A stretch of 64,000 nucleotides of DNA from a bacterium ADurb.Bin243 (GCA_002069765.1 MWBZ01000016.1:1-64000), one strand, 5' to 3'; positions 18,424 to 27,624 are shown, numbered from the stretch's first letter. Notes: generated by a model not told the origin, from the sequence alone. Program-made: numbers and translations.

Positions 18424-18681
18424 CTAAGCGGCTTTTTGAGCTGAAACTTCTTCGCATGAATAAAGAGTTTCCGGCGCCACATCTGCGCCATTAGGCCATG
18501 CGATTGTCCAGCCTTCGATATAAAACTTTTTGAAGTATGCTTCATCATTTAACGGCTCGAAAATAGGGCCTTTAAAAAATTGCTTGAAATCTATGACTTT
18601 TTTAATGCCGTCATTAAATTCGACTTCTATAAGAAATTTGCCCCTATGCTTTGCCGACACTACTACAGGTATTTCTTTCAT
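18424..18681 (-). CDS. DUF2442 domain protein
   Basis: The 85-residue protein has the DUF2442 pattern: VEFNDGIKKVIDF, then PIFEPLNDEAYFKKF, and IAWPNGADVAPETLY. Members are small proteins of unknown role, often near toxin-antitoxin or DUF4160 genes. GGGAGGAATT precedes the ATG. Here it lies 56 bases upstream of mntA on the same strand and is probably part of the same accessory island. Confidence 0.8.
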   Translation of the reverse strand: MKEIPVVVSAKHRGKFLIEVEFNDGIKKVIDFKQFFKGPIFEPLNDEAYFKKFYIEGWTIAWPNGADVAPETLYSCEEVSAQKAA

Positions 18682-18837
18682 AATTCCTCCCTAATCGAGC
18701 GGTTCAATATTATTAAAAGGAATTCCTTAAAGTAATTGAATTTATTTTTAAAGCATTACTCATATTATTAATTTTATCACACAACCCCTTATATATCAAG
18801 CAAAATCTAGCAAAAATCTAGCCGATCTGAGTAAAAT

Positions 18838-18873
18838 AAAAGCCCTTTGCGCCGTTAAATGCATTGGGCTTTT
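18838..18873 (-). terminator. probable intrinsic terminator after dnaJ
   Basis: AAAAGCCC and GGGCTTTT form an 8-base stem with a 20-base loop. On the minus strand it is followed by a T-rich run (TTTTATTTTAC). It lies about 70 bases beyond the dnaJ stop and would close the heat-shock operon. Confidence 0.55.
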
Positions 18874-18939
18874 GCCGTCTAAATTATGTGTGTTAATTTC
18901 TATATTTGGCCTTATTTCTTTTATTTGTTTCGGGCCTGA

Positions 18940-20076
18940 TTACTTTCCCTCTCCGGCAAAGAAATCCTTGATTTTATTCCAGAAACCGGTCCTCATCGGT
19001 TCGATATTTTCTCCGGAGATCTGCGCGAATTCCTTTAGGAGTTCCTGCTGTTTTGCGTTAAGGTTGGTGGGCACTTCTACGAAAACCTTGACTATAAGGT
19101 CGCCGCGGCCGCGGTGGCGGAGGCTGGTCATGCCCTTCGAGCGCAGGCGAAGTTCGGTGTTGCACTGCGTGCCTTTTTCGATTTTGAGGTTGGTTTTGCC
19201 GTCGATCGTGGGGATCTGGATTTCGGCGCCCAGGGCTGCCTGGGAGAAGGAGATGGGCAGCTGGTATATTAAATCGTCGCCGTAGCGTATGAAGATTGGA
19301 TGCTCTTTTATTTCGAATACGACGTAAAGGTCGCCGGGATGGCCGCCCTGCGGCGCGGAATCGCCTTCGCCTTCGAGCCTGAGGCGCGATTCGTTATCCA
19401 CGCCCGGCGGGATCGTGACTTTAAGGCGGCGCGTCTTTGATTCGGTGCCTTTGCCGCCGCATGACTCGCAGGGGTTTTCGACGAAATGTCCTTCTCCGTG
19501 GCATTTATGGCAGGTTTTGGAGATGGTGAAAAAGCCCTGGGCGAACTGCACTTTACCGCGCCCCTGGCATGTGGGGCAGGTCTGTTTTTTTGTTTTTTCG
19601 GTAGCGCCGGTGCCGCCGCATTTGGAGCATTTTTCGAGTTTTGGTATGTTGAGCTCTCGCTCCTGGCCGGCAAAAGCTTCTTCCAGAGTGAGGGAAACCT
19701 TGACGCTGATATCGCGTCCGCGCGCAGGGCGCCTTCCGCGGCGCTCGCCGCCGAAGAAGTTTTCGAAGATGCCGTCGAACATATCGCTGAAATCGGAGAA
19801 CCCGCTGAATCCGCCGTTGCCGTAGCCGAATCCGCCGCCGTCCTGCGAGAAAGCCGCGTGGCCGTACTGATCGTATGCGGCGCGCTTCTGCGGATCGGAA
19901 AGTATGCCGAAAGCTTCGTTGACCTTCTTAAAATGGTCTTCGGCGTCTTTATTGCCCGGGTTCAGGTCCGGGTGGTATTTTTTCGCCAGTTTTTTATAAG
20001 CCTGCTTTAGCTCTTCTTCGCTGGCGCCTTTGGCGACTCCCAGCAGTTCGTAATAATCCTGTTTAGCTTCTGCCAT
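18940..20076 (-). CDS. dnaJ: chaperone DnaJ
   Basis: The 378-residue protein is a complete type I DnaJ: J domain (residues 1-70, HPD at 35-37), a Gly/Phe-rich linker with several GGF/GYG runs, four CxxCxGxG zinc repeats (about 150-215), and the C-terminal substrate-binding domains. It stimulates DnaK ATPase and delivers clients. GGAGATAATAT precedes the ATG. It follows grpE on the same strand, but dnaK, which usually stands between or beside these genes, is absent. Confidence 0.97.
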   Translation of the reverse strand: MAEAKQDYYELLGVAKGASEEELKQAYKKLAKKYHPDLNPGNKDAEDHFKKVNEAFGILSDPQKRAAYDQYGHAAFSQDGGGFGYGNGGFSGFSDFSDMFDGIFENFFGGERRGRRPARGRDISVKVSLTLEEAFAGQERELNIPKLEKCSKCGGTGATEKTKKQTCPTCQGRGKVQFAQGFFTISKTCHKCHGEGHFVENPCESCGGKGTESKTRRLKVTIPPGVDNESRLRLEGEGDSAPQGGHPGDLYVVFEIKEHPIFIRYGDDLIYQLPISFSQAALGAEIQIPTIDGKTNLKIEKGTQCNTELRLRSKGMTSLRHRGRGDLIVKVFVEVPTNLNAKQQELLKEFAQISGENIEPMRTGFWNKIKDFFAGEGK

Positions 20077-20222
20077 ATATTATCTCCTGAATCTATATTC
20101 GCTAATTGTGATTTAATGTTTAAAAAACGGTTGCGGTCAAAAATAAAAATAAGACATTTAACGGCGGCGCCGGTTCAGCGCTTTCGTCCGCCGCCTTTGA
20201 AAAAACCGGCTATCCGTCCGAG

Positions 20223-21137
20223 TCAGTTGGAAGGCGCGGCCGTGTCTTCTTTTACTTCGTTGGCGCTTCTTACGCTAACTTTGACCATGGCCGGCCTTAC
20301 TAGCTTTTCACCGAGCATATAACCTTTTCTGAATACTTCGGTTATGGTGTACTCTTCGAGGTCGTCGCGTTCGTCGCTGGCTATGGCCTGATGAAGATTG
20401 GCGTCGAATATCGTCATGCTTTCGATTTCTTTGAGCGCGTATTTTTCCAGGACCGTCCTGAATTGCTTGCCGATTTTCTGGACGCCTTCGTAATCTATCT
20501 TAGAATCGGGCTTTACGGCGTCGAAGCTGTCGAGGACGCTCAATAATTCGGTGAACACCGACTCGAGCGCGAGCGCTTTTTGCTCTTCTTTGTCGCGCAG
20601 GACGCGTTTTTTATAGTTGTCGAAGTCGGCTTTCATTCGCTGCAGAGCGTTGAGGTATTCGCTGGCGAGCGCTTTCTGTTTTTCGATTTCTATCTGAGCG
20701 GGCGTTTTATCGGATGTGGCCGCATCTTCCGCGTTGCGCCTGTCCATTTCGAATATCATCCTGATGGAGTTATCGAGGAATTCGTCGTTTTTCGACGACA
20801 TTTCGTTTTCTATCGTGCCGATGACTTTTAGCAGCTCTTCTTCGGTGATGTCTTTGATTTTCTGTTCGTCGTTTATGGTGGCGATTATCTGGTTGCGGAA
20901 GGCGTCGCGGTTAAAACCCTTTGTCATGGCCTTTAAGAACATATCGGTTTTATTCTTGAGCTCCGTTTTTTTGGCGTCGTCGACGTCCATGGCGTTGACT
21001 TTTTCCTCTACGGATTTCAGCGCTTCTTCGCTGGTGTAGTATGATTTTATCTTTTCGATAGCCAAATCCATGCGCGCGGAAACGTTTTCCTGCGTTATCA
21101 GCTTTTCGAAATTTTCGAATTTCACTTCGTTTTCCAT
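20223..21137 (-). CDS. grpE: nucleotide exchange factor GrpE, long N-terminal extension
   Basis: The protein of about 304 residues has a GrpE domain in its C-terminal half (ASEYLNALQRMKADFDNYKK, then the dimer helix, and EVFRKGYMLGEKLVRPAMVKV at the end). The first 150 residues or so are an extra, mostly helical, charged region not found in standard GrpE (about 190-210 residues). I chose the ATG at 21137 because GAGGGG lies upstream of it; the longer frame from 21185 has no such site. GrpE releases ADP from DnaK. Confidence 0.9.
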   Translation of the reverse strand: MENEVKFENFEKLITQENVSARMDLAIEKIKSYYTSEEALKSVEEKVNAMDVDDAKKTELKNKTDMFLKAMTKGFNRDAFRNQIIATINDEQKIKDITEEELLKVIGTIENEMSSKNDEFLDNSIRMIFEMDRRNAEDAATSDKTPAQIEIEKQKALASEYLNALQRMKADFDNYKKRVLRDKEEQKALALESVFTELLSVLDSFDAVKPDSKIDYEGVQKIGKQFRTVLEKYALKEIESMTIFDANLHQAIASDERDDLEEYTITEVFRKGYMLGEKLVRPAMVKVSVRSANEVKEDTAAPSN

Positions 21138-21196
21138 TTGTATCCCCTCGCTGTATATTATATATTCATTATTTTTTATATTCAATCCCGGATTAA

Positions 21197-21328
21197 AGTT
21201 GAGAGTTTAGAGTGAAGAGTTGAGAACTAAAGGAATTTTTGATGATTTTAAAAAGCATTGATTAAATAAAAACATTTTTGGTCAAAAGTCCTCTAACTCT
21301 CCACTCTCCGTTCTTCACTCTTCACTTA
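21197..21328. repeat. imperfect inverted repeat between hrcA and grpE
   Basis: The left arm (21197-21240) is built of short GAGAGTT/TAGAGTGAA units and ends AAAGGAATTTTTGA. The right arm (21281-21328) is its imperfect inverse (TCAAAAGTCCTCT, then CTCTCC/CTTCACTC units). The arms could fold in the groES-dnaJ transcript between hrcA and grpE, with no T-run behind them. Similar AGTGAA units ending in GGATTTTTGACG occur at 27070-27115. Confidence 0.5.
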
Positions 21329-22356
21329 TTTTTAAGTATATCGCTTAATTTTGTGGCGAACTCGCGCACCAGCGATATTATTTTGCTGTATTCCATGCGC
21401 GACGGGCCTATTATGCCGAGAACCCCGCACGCGTCGTCGGAGTCTTTATATTCCGAGGCCACGAGCCCCAGGCTGAGCTCCCTCAAATCTTTAAGCTCGT
21501 CGCCGATCAGAACTATGGTGCCGTCCATGAAGTTTTTAACGTGTCCGGTCTCGGTCAATAATTTCAATATTTTTTCCTTGTCGTTTAAAATTTCTATGAA
21601 TAATTTCATCTTTTCGGAGTTCTGGAATTCGGGGTTTTTAAGGATATTTTCGGTGCCGGTGAAGATGATGCGGTCTTCGAGGTTGCAGTCCACTATATTG
21701 CAGATATCTAATTTACTTTTGCCGTCGAGCGTTTTGACTATAGATACGGACTTGAGCGCAGAGTTGATATCGGAAATATTGAACCATTTTTCCATGCAGT
21801 TTAGTTCTGCGGCTATGCGGTTGAGCCGTTCCTGACTGGTCTGATAGTCTATCATGTGGTTGAAATGCTCTATCAGGCCGCTTGTCGTGATAAGAGTAAT
21901 GAGGAGGTTTTTGTCGTCGAGAAGCAGGAATTGCACTTTTTTGAACTTTTCGCATGAAAGTTTCGGCGCGACAATGAGGCTCGGATATTCCATGACGCTG
22001 GAAACGGTCCTGGAGATATCTTTGATAAGGTCCCTCAGGTGCTGCCTTTTTTGCGCATATTCTTTTTTTATGTTATTTATCATTTCGGCTTCTTCGCTCG
22101 AAAGCCTTTCGAGCGCGAGAATGCAATCTATATAAAAGCGGAGCCCTTTCTGCGTGGGAACCCTTCCGGAAGAAAGGTGCTGCTGGGCGATAAGGCCCAT
22201 TTCTTCGAGGTCCGACATTTCGTTTCTGATCGTGGCCGATGACACCGGTATTTTGATGCGTTTCGAAACCGTTCGCGATCCGACCGGCTCTGCGAAATTT
22301 ATATAATCTTCTACTATTGCCTGTAAAATATCCTGCTGTCTTGCGCTTAACTGCAT
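21322..22356 (-). CDS. hrcA: heat-inducible transcription repressor HrcA
   Basis: The 344-residue protein begins with the HrcA winged helix (LSARQQDILQAIVEDYI, then TVSKRIKIPVSSATIRNEM and the MGLIAQQHLSSGRVPT stretch), followed by the GAF-like and dimerisation regions. It binds CIRCE operators and is stabilised by GroEL. The matching CIRCE element lies before groES at 24706-24732, so the operon is probably self-controlled. GAGAGG precedes the ATG. Confidence 0.95.
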   Translation of the reverse strand: MQLSARQQDILQAIVEDYINFAEPVGSRTVSKRIKIPVSSATIRNEMSDLEEMGLIAQQHLSSGRVPTQKGLRFYIDCILALERLSSEEAEMINNIKKEYAQKRQHLRDLIKDISRTVSSVMEYPSLIVAPKLSCEKFKKVQFLLLDDKNLLITLITTSGLIEHFNHMIDYQTSQERLNRIAAELNCMEKWFNISDINSALKSVSIVKTLDGKSKLDICNIVDCNLEDRIIFTGTENILKNPEFQNSEKMKLFIEILNDKEKILKLLTETGHVKNFMDGTIVLIGDELKDLRELSLGLVASEYKDSDDACGVLGIIGPSRMEYSKIISLVREFATKLSDILKNK

Positions 22357-22394
22357 GATAAACCTCTCGATAAAACGGATCTTCGCTTATAATG

Positions 22395-22434
22395 GCGGGG
22401 GCGCAGCTTTTTTAAGCAATCAATACGCCCCCGC
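22395..22434 (-). other. GC-rich hairpin between groEL and hrcA
   Basis: GCGGGGGCG and CGCCCCCGC form a perfect 9-base stem around a 22-base loop. A second weaker stem (CCTTTTAAACC with GGTTTAAGGGG, 22505-22531) stands right after the groEL stop. Neither has a clear T-run. They may protect or process the groESL part of the transcript and lower hrcA-dnaJ expression; this is inference. Confidence 0.4.
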
Positions 22435-22534
22435 AAGGTGTGTTTTTATTTTTTCAAGCCCGCGGGCGAAGCGGCATGGCTCCGTCCGCGGTTTTATATG
22501 ATTATCCTTTTAAACCTGAAGGTTTAAGGGGTTC

Positions 22535-24175
22535 TTACATCATTCCGCCCATGCCGCCCATGCCGGGATGGCCGTGGCCGCCCATTGCGGGAGCTTCGCC
22601 CTTTTCGGACGGTTTTTCGGAGATGAGAACTTCGGTGGTGAGCAGTATGCCGGAGATCGAAGCGGCGTTCTGCAGGGCAGAGCGGGTGACTTTAGCGGGA
22701 TCTACGATACCCGATTTGATCATGTCTTCGTATTTGCCGGTCAGTACGTTGAAGCCCACGCCTTTAGGAGACGATTTAACTTTTTCGACTATTACGGAAC
22801 CTTCGTAGCCGCCGTTGATGGCGATCTGACGGAGGGGCTCTTCGAGAGCGCGGCGGACGATGTTAACGCCTATCATTTCGTCGGCGTCCGCTTTTATTTT
22901 GTCCAGAACGGGGATGCAATGCACGAGGCAAGCGCCGCCGCCGGGGATAATGCCTTCTTCGACTGCCGATCTGGTAGCAGCGAGAGCGTCTTCGATTCTC
23001 GTTTTCTTTTCTTTCATTTCCGATTCGGTAGCCGCGCCGACTTTAACTACTGCTACGCCGCCTACGAGTTTAGCGAGTCTTTCCTGCAGTTTTTCGCGGT
23101 CGTAATCGGAAGTGGTGTCTTCGATCTGGGCGCGGATCTGCTGGATTCTTGCTTTTATATCGGCTTCTTTGCCGTAGCCGCCGACTATCGTGGTGTTGTC
23201 TTTGTCTATGGTGACGCGTTTTGCGCGGCCGAGCATTTCAACGGTGGTTTTTTCGAGTTTCAGGCCGAGTTCTTCTGAAACTTTTTTGCCGCCGGTGAGT
23301 ATCGCGATATCTTCGAGCATAGCTTTTCTTCTGTCGCCGAAGCCGGGAGCTTTAACTGCCACGCAGTTGAGCGTGCCGCGGAGTTTGTTCACTACTAACG
23401 TAGCGAGCGCTTCGCCTTCTACTTCTTCGGATATGATGAGTAAGGGTTTGCCCATCTGAACGATTTTTTCGAGCAGCGGGAGGAGGTCTTTCATGTTGGA
23501 TATTTTAGGTTCCGAGATGAGGATGTAAGGCTCTTCGAGAACGGCTTCCATTCTTTCGGCGTCGGTAACCATGTAAGGGGAGATGTAGCCTTTGTCGAAC
23601 TGCATGCCTTCTACCACTTCGAGGTCGATGCCCATGCCCTGGCCTTCTTCAACGGTTATAACGCCGTCTTTGCCGACTTCGTCCATGGCTTTCGATATGA
23701 GATCGCCTATGTTGGTGTCGCGCGATGAGATCGAAGCTACCTGAGCGATAGATTCTTTTTTATCAACCGGAATAGAGGTCTTTTTGATTTCTTCTACTAA
23801 AGCTGAAACCGCTTTTTCGATACCGCGTTTGATCGCCATAGAGGAAGCGCCGGCCGTAACGTTTTTGAGGCCTTCTTTTACCATTGCCTGAGCGAGAACG
23901 GTAGCGGTCGTGGTGCCGTCGCCCGCTACGTCGTTGGTTTTCGTAGCGACTTCTTTAATGAGCTGAGCGCCCATGTTTTCGAATTTATCTTCGAGTTCGA
24001 TTTCTTTAGCGATCGTAACGCCGTCGTTGGTGATAGTCGGCGAGCCGAATTTTTTGTCGATAACTACGTAGCAGCCTTTGGGGCCGAGCGTAACTTTAAC
24101 GGCCTGTGCCAGCTGGTTGATGCCTTTTTCTAATTTAGCTCTAGCGTCCGATTGATATAATAATTCTTTTGCCAT
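22535..24175 (-). CDS. groEL: chaperonin GroEL
   Basis: The 546-residue protein is a full Gro[13 protein letters not shown] and the ATP-site [11 protein letters not shown] near the N-terminus, a conserved apical domain, and the Gly/Met-rich tail ending GMGGMGGMM. It forms the double-ring folding chamber with GroES. AAGGAGTGA precedes the ATG at about 9 bases. It lies 136 bases after groES in the heat-shock operon. Confidence 0.98.
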   Translation of the reverse strand: MAKELLYQSDARAKLEKGINQLAQAVKVTLGPKGCYVVIDKKFGSPTITNDGVTIAKEIELEDKFENMGAQLIKEVATKTNDVAGDGTTTATVLAQAMVKEGLKNVTAGASSMAIKRGIEKAVSALVEEIKKTSIPVDKKESIAQVASISSRDTNIGDLISKAMDEVGKDGVITVEEGQGMGIDLEVVEGMQFDKGYISPYMVTDAERMEAVLEEPYILISEPKISNMKDLLPLLEKIVQMGKPLLIISEEVEGEALATLVVNKLRGTLNCVAVKAPGFGDRRKAMLEDIAILTGGKKVSEELGLKLEKTTVEMLGRAKRVTIDKDNTTIVGGYGKEADIKARIQQIRAQIEDTTSDYDREKLQERLAKLVGGVAVVKVGAATESEMKEKKTRIEDALAATRSAVEEGIIPGGGACLVHCIPVLDKIKADADEMIGVNIVRRALEEPLRQIAINGGYEGSVIVEKVKSSPKGVGFNVLTGKYEDMIKSGIVDPAKVTRSALQNAASISGILLTTEVLISEKPSEKGEAPAMGGHGHPGMGGMGGMM

Positions 24176-24311
24176 TTGTGTTATTCACTCCTTATTTTTA
24201 GTTAATTAATCATTTTTATCTTACATATAAAAGCGCCGGGTCGGTTTTACCGTTATTTGCTTCAAGCGCTTTTTTGCGATTTGCCGCCCGTCCGGCGGCA
24301 GCGGATTAAAA

Positions 24312-24611
24312 TTATTCGCTGATGGCGAGGATGTCGGCTTCGGTGAGTATGAGGTGTTCGACTTCGTCGATTTTGATTTCTGTGCCGGCGTATTTGGAGA
24401 ATATCACTTTGTCGTTCTTTTTAACTTCCATAGGTACTTTCTGGCCGTTTTCGAGAACGCGGCCGGTGCCTACTGCTATAACTGTTCCCATCTGGGGTTT
24501 TTCTTTGGAAGCGGTATCGGGAAGGAAGATGCCGCCTTTTGTTTTTTCGTGAACCACTTCAGGTTTTACGATTACTCTGTTGCCGAGGGGTCTGAGTTTT
24601 AAGTTTTCCAT
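24312..24611 (-). CDS. groES: co-chaperonin GroES
   Basis: The 99-residue protein has the GroES beta-barrel pattern ([13 protein letters not shown]), the mobile-loop region [12 protein letters not shown], and the conserved end of the family ([11 protein letters not shown]). It caps GroEL. AAGGAGGT precedes the ATG. It is the first gene of the operon, directly downstream of the CIRCE operator and a consensus promoter. Confidence 0.97.
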   Translation of the reverse strand: MENLKLRPLGNRVIVKPEVVHEKTKGGIFLPDTASKEKPQMGTVIAVGTGRVLENGQKVPMEVKKNDKVIFSKYAGTEIKIDEVEHLILTEADILAISE

Positions 24612-24705
24612 TTAAATTATACCTCCTTAAGATTTATGGTTGATGGATTTTTTAATTTGTCTGAAAACAACGTGAACCCACATTGTTAAACGATTTTTTG
24701 TTTTG

Positions 24706-24732
24706 TTAGCACTCGACGGCTTCGAGTGCTGA
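24706..24732 (-). promoter_or_regulatory. CIRCE operator for HrcA
   Basis: TTAGCACTC, nine spacer bases, and GAGTGCTGA make a CIRCE inverted repeat with one change from the consensus right arm GAGTGCTAA. It lies directly downstream of the -10 box at 24744-24749, so bound HrcA would block initiation of the groES operon. Confidence 0.95.
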
Positions 24733-24743
24733 TTGATGGTCAA

Positions 24744-24772
24744 ATTATACTTCATAGTTTTTCCATTGTCAA
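24744..24772 (-). promoter_or_regulatory. consensus sigma-70 promoter of the heat-shock operon
   Basis: On the minus strand TTGACA, 17 bases, TATAAT: a perfect match to the housekeeping promoter. The expected start is near 24737, at the edge of the CIRCE element. This is vegetative transcription held by HrcA, not a sigma-32 type promoter. Confidence 0.9.
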
Positions 24773-24787
24773 GTTTTTTTAAAAGTA

Positions 24788-24819
24788 AAAAAGTAAAATT
24801 TTTAAAAATTTTACTTTTT
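24788..24819 (-). terminator. AT-rich perfect palindrome, likely terminator of the FucI-like gene
   Basis: AAAAAGTAAAATTTTT is followed at once by its exact inverse, giving 16-base arms, and then T-rich sequence on the minus strand. It lies 54 bases beyond the stop of the FucI-like gene and 16 bases upstream of the groES promoter, so it would separate the two units. Confidence 0.5.
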
Positions 24820-24872
24820 TTTCATGTATTTTCTCTTTTTTTCTGATTGAATTTGATGAAAATTAATTTTTT

Positions 24873-26063
24873 TTATGCGCCGAAAAACTCGTCGATTAAT
24901 TCGCTATGATCTCCGACGGCGATTATGTGATGGTTGCCGAAGGGGCGTTTTAAAAAATAATCGACGCCTTTTGTTATTTTGATTTCCACCTGTGTCCGGC
25001 ATAAATTTTCGCGTTTGGGGTTGGATAAGATTTCAGCGGGTGAAACCCAGTAGCGTTCGAGAGAATTAGAAATTTTGAATATAGTCGCGCCGCCGCGAGG
25101 TATGTTGCCGCTTACCGCCACTCCGAGCCGTGATTCGAAATGGCTGTCGAGTTCGAAGCCGTCCGTCATTTCTAAAGGAACGGTGCAGTGCGCGAATACG
25201 GCCGTATTTTTTTCGCTGTCGATCGACGACGGGTTGGCCATGAAAGATTTCACTCCGCCAAGTTCGTTGACGATCATCATGGATATCAGCGCGGGGACGT
25301 CGCCTTCGCATCCGGCGGTTATGCCTTCGCCGTTTAGCAGCGCCAGCGCGAGGCAGCCTGTATTTTTAATCGAGCCTAAAAGGTCGAAGCATCTTATAGT
25401 GAAGGCTGACAGCTGGTATCTGGCGGCTATGGCTTTAAGGCTTTCGTAGAGGTTAAGCGAGTCGTTCAGAGTTTTTTCGCAGTATCCTTTTTTTAATATT
25501 TCGGCGAGCCGTTCATTTTTAACTTCGTGCTTTTTTTTATATTCTGCCAACACTTCAGTCATAGAGATATCGGCGATTTTAAAGCCGAATCTTTCTTCCG
25601 CCGCGCGATAGCTTATATCGCTGGCTATGAGCCAATCGGAGGGTTTGCCGATTATTCCGATGTTTTTGTTTTTAAATATGCGTTTGGCCGCATCCGCTTT
25701 CACCATTACCGAAAGCCGTTTCGCTATTTGCGAAGCCGTTCCATGGAGTATTTCGCCTCTTTTTCCCGAAGCGTTGACGTAAGATAGTATTTCCATGGCC
25801 GCCGGCAGGGAATTATGCATATGCGAGGTCAGCAAAACGAAGCGCGCGTTCGAGCGTGAAAATAATTTTTTAAATTTATCTTCCACTCCGCCGGATTTTA
25901 CGAAAATTATGCAAAGCGCATCGCCGGCAATTTCTTCTATGGGGGCTTCGATCAGCTTATCTTTTAAGGCCAGCTCGATTCCGTTTATGAAAGGCTTCAG
26001 GCTTTCGTTAATTGCCGCGCAGTCGTGGACTTCGGATATTAAACTGAATATTTTAATGCTCAA
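24873..26063 (-). CDS. L-fucose/L-arabinose isomerase family protein
   Basis: The 396-residue protein resembles the C-terminal two thirds of FucI-type isomerases: AGCEGDVPALISMM with a likely metal-binding Glu, an HCTVP segment, and RPFGNHHIIAVGDH near the end. Members interconvert aldoses and ketoses, but many short FucI-like proteins have no known substrate. It is shorter than true FucI (about 590 residues). TTG at 26063 is preceded by AGGAGTGA. It diverges from the MTA phosphorylase gene. No fucose kinase or aldolase is nearby, so I do not name the sugar. Confidence 0.7.
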   Translation of the reverse strand: MSIKIFSLISEVHDCAAINESLKPFINGIELALKDKLIEAPIEEIAGDALCIIFVKSGGVEDKFKKLFSRSNARFVLLTSHMHNSLPAAMEILSYVNASGKRGEILHGTASQIAKRLSVMVKADAAKRIFKNKNIGIIGKPSDWLIASDISYRAAEERFGFKIADISMTEVLAEYKKKHEVKNERLAEILKKGYCEKTLNDSLNLYESLKAIAARYQLSAFTIRCFDLLGSIKNTGCLALALLNGEGITAGCEGDVPALISMMIVNELGGVKSFMANPSSIDSEKNTAVFAHCTVPLEMTDGFELDSHFESRLGVAVSGNIPRGGATIFKISNSLERYWVSPAEILSNPKRENLCRTQVEIKITKGVDYFLKRPFGNHHIIAVGDHSELIDEFFGA

Positions 26064-26186
26064 AAGGCTTCACTCCTGATTTTTAATTTAAAAGTCCGGC
26101 ATATTTTATCACAGTGCGCCTTAATAATCAAAGATTATTTTACCGCTTTGGGTTTTCGATTTACTTTAATGATATTTAAAGATTAA

Positions 26187-26215
26187 TTGTTTTTTACATT
26201 ATTTTTTAGTATAAT
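26187..26215 (+). promoter_or_regulatory. probable promoter of the MTA phosphorylase gene
   Basis: TTGTTT, 17 bases, then TATAAT. It lies about 85 bases before the ATG at 26300, in the gap that separates this gene from the divergent FucI-like gene. Confidence 0.5.
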
Positions 26216-26299
26216 GCAATCTGATCGTTATTAATATTCAATGGTCAAGAGTTTCAAATTAAGCGTTTGTAAACGTACGAACTTTAAAAGGAGATTTTT

Positions 26300-27070
26300 A
26301 TGATAAAAGTTGGAATAATAGGCGGATCCGGATTAAACGACCCTAAGTGGCTCAAGGAGCAGAAAGATATAAACGCGACCACCAAATTTGGAAGCCCTTC
26401 ATCGCCTCTGGCGTGCGGTTTCATCAACGGCGTGGAAGTCGCGATTCTATCCAGGCATGGGCGCGCTCATACGATTCCGCCATCGCAGGTCAATTACCGC
26501 GCTAATATTTGCGCGCTCAAAGACCACGGCTGCACGCATATAATAGCCACCACGGCCTGCGGCTCGCTTCGCGACCAGATAAAACCGGGCGATTTCGTAG
26601 TGGTGGACCAGTTCATCGATTTCACCAAAAGGCGTATTTCCACTTTTCACGAAGAATTTTCGGGCGGCAGCGAGAATGCGGTACATACTCCTATGGCTGA
26701 TCCTTTCGATAAAAAGCTAAGCTCGATATTGCTCGCATCGGGCCGCGATTTGAATTATCCAATACATCCCAAGGGAACGGTGGTTACCATCGAGGGCCCT
26801 CGTTTTTCAACGCGCGCCGAATCAAATATGTTCAGGCTCATGGGCGCGGACATCATAAATATGACGCTCGCAATAGATGCGATACTCGCGAATGAAGCGG
26901 GAATTCCGATAGCGGCGGTAGCCATGTCCACCGATTACGATTGCTGGAAAACGGATATACCTCCGGTAACGGCCGCCGAAGTATTTAAGACTTTCGCCAA
27001 AAACGTCGATAACGTTCAAAATTTATTGTTCCGTGCGCTTGAAAAGATCCGTGAAGGAGCGCTTAATTAG
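26300..27070 (+). CDS. mtnP: 5'-methylthioadenosine phosphorylase (MTAP/PNP family)
   Basis: The 256-residue protein starts KVGIIGGSGL, has SRHGRAHTIPPSQVNYRAN (phosphate and nucleoside site), ATTACGSLRDQIKPGDFVVVDQF, and EGPRFSTRAESNMFR, all typical of the MTAP branch of purine nucleoside phosphorylases. It splits 5'-methylthioadenosine into adenine and 5-methylthioribose-1-phosphate. The usual NMT(x)xPE loop reads NMTLAIDAILANE here, a departure near the ribose pocket that may widen or shift specificity. AAAGGAGA precedes the ATG. No other methionine-salvage gene is adjacent. Confidence 0.85.
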   Translation: MIKVGIIGGSGLNDPKWLKEQKDINATTKFGSPSSPLACGFINGVEVAILSRHGRAHTIPPSQVNYRANICALKDHGCTHIIATTACGSLRDQIKPGDFVVVDQFIDFTKRRISTFHEEFSGGSENAVHTPMADPFDKKLSSILLASGRDLNYPIHPKGTVVTIEGPRFSTRAESNMFRLMGADIINMTLAIDAILANEAGIPIAAVAMSTDYDCWKTDIPPVTAAEVFKTFAKNVDNVQNLLFRALEKIREGALN

Positions 27071-27159
27071 TGAATAGTTAATAGTGAACAGTGGATAGTG
27101 AAGGATTTTTGACGAATTAAAAAGACTTATATTTAAGTTTAAGCGAACAGAATTTTTAT

Positions 27160-27530
27160 CGGGCTAACGCTTACATTTAAACAAGTTTCTTTGCATTTTA
27201 GCTGGTAGTTTTGGGCAGGGTGCCATACAAATTTTTTCAGGGACTCGTTCGAAAATCCCTCAGGACTTTTTGCGGCTCTTGTTCAGCCGCTACAAGTGTT
27301 ATAGGCAGAGATCAGCTTTTTAAAATTTATCAGGCCAATGTTTACATCTTAAACAAGAGCTTTTGCGTTTTAAGATGAAAGTTGGGGCAGGGCGCCATAC
27401 AAATTTTTTCGGGGACGCGTTCGAAAATCCCTCCGGGATTTTCGCCGCTTGAGCTCATCGCCTCTCGCCCCTCCCTGGGCTCCGGCGATTCCGCTACACC
27501 CCTCAAAAATTTTGTATGGCCCCTGCTACA
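27160..27530 (+). repeat. non-coding locus of two degenerate units with long inverted arms
   Basis: Two related units (about 27160-27330 and 27330-27545) share blocks such as GCCATACAAATTTTTTC and CGTTCGAAAATCCCTC. In the second unit, the arm at 27384-27414 pairs with the inverted arm at 27499-27526 (TTTTGTATGG facing CCATACAAAA-like sequence). Inside lies the perfect hairpin CGAAAATCCC-TCC-GGGATTTTCG at 27422-27444. No open frame of note is present. It could be a structured RNA or a palindromic mobile relic. The stretch 27071-27160 holds only AGTGAA-type short repeats. Confidence 0.55.
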
Positions 27531-27624
27531 AGGTTAAAAGCAATTTTAAACAATGATTTTTAACCGGAAAGCGTTTTTATAGGCTGATTAAACCAAACGC
27601 CTATTACAAAACCACAATGCTGAC

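Noticed and set aside
22568-23278. Plus-strand frame of 236 codons opposite groEL.
   Set aside because: Antisense of a fully conserved chaperonin gene; Phe/Ala-rich nonsense.
24706-24732. CIRCE as a simple terminator hairpin.
   Set aside because: Arms and 9-base spacing match the CIRCE operator, position is just after the -10 box, and hrcA is in the operon.
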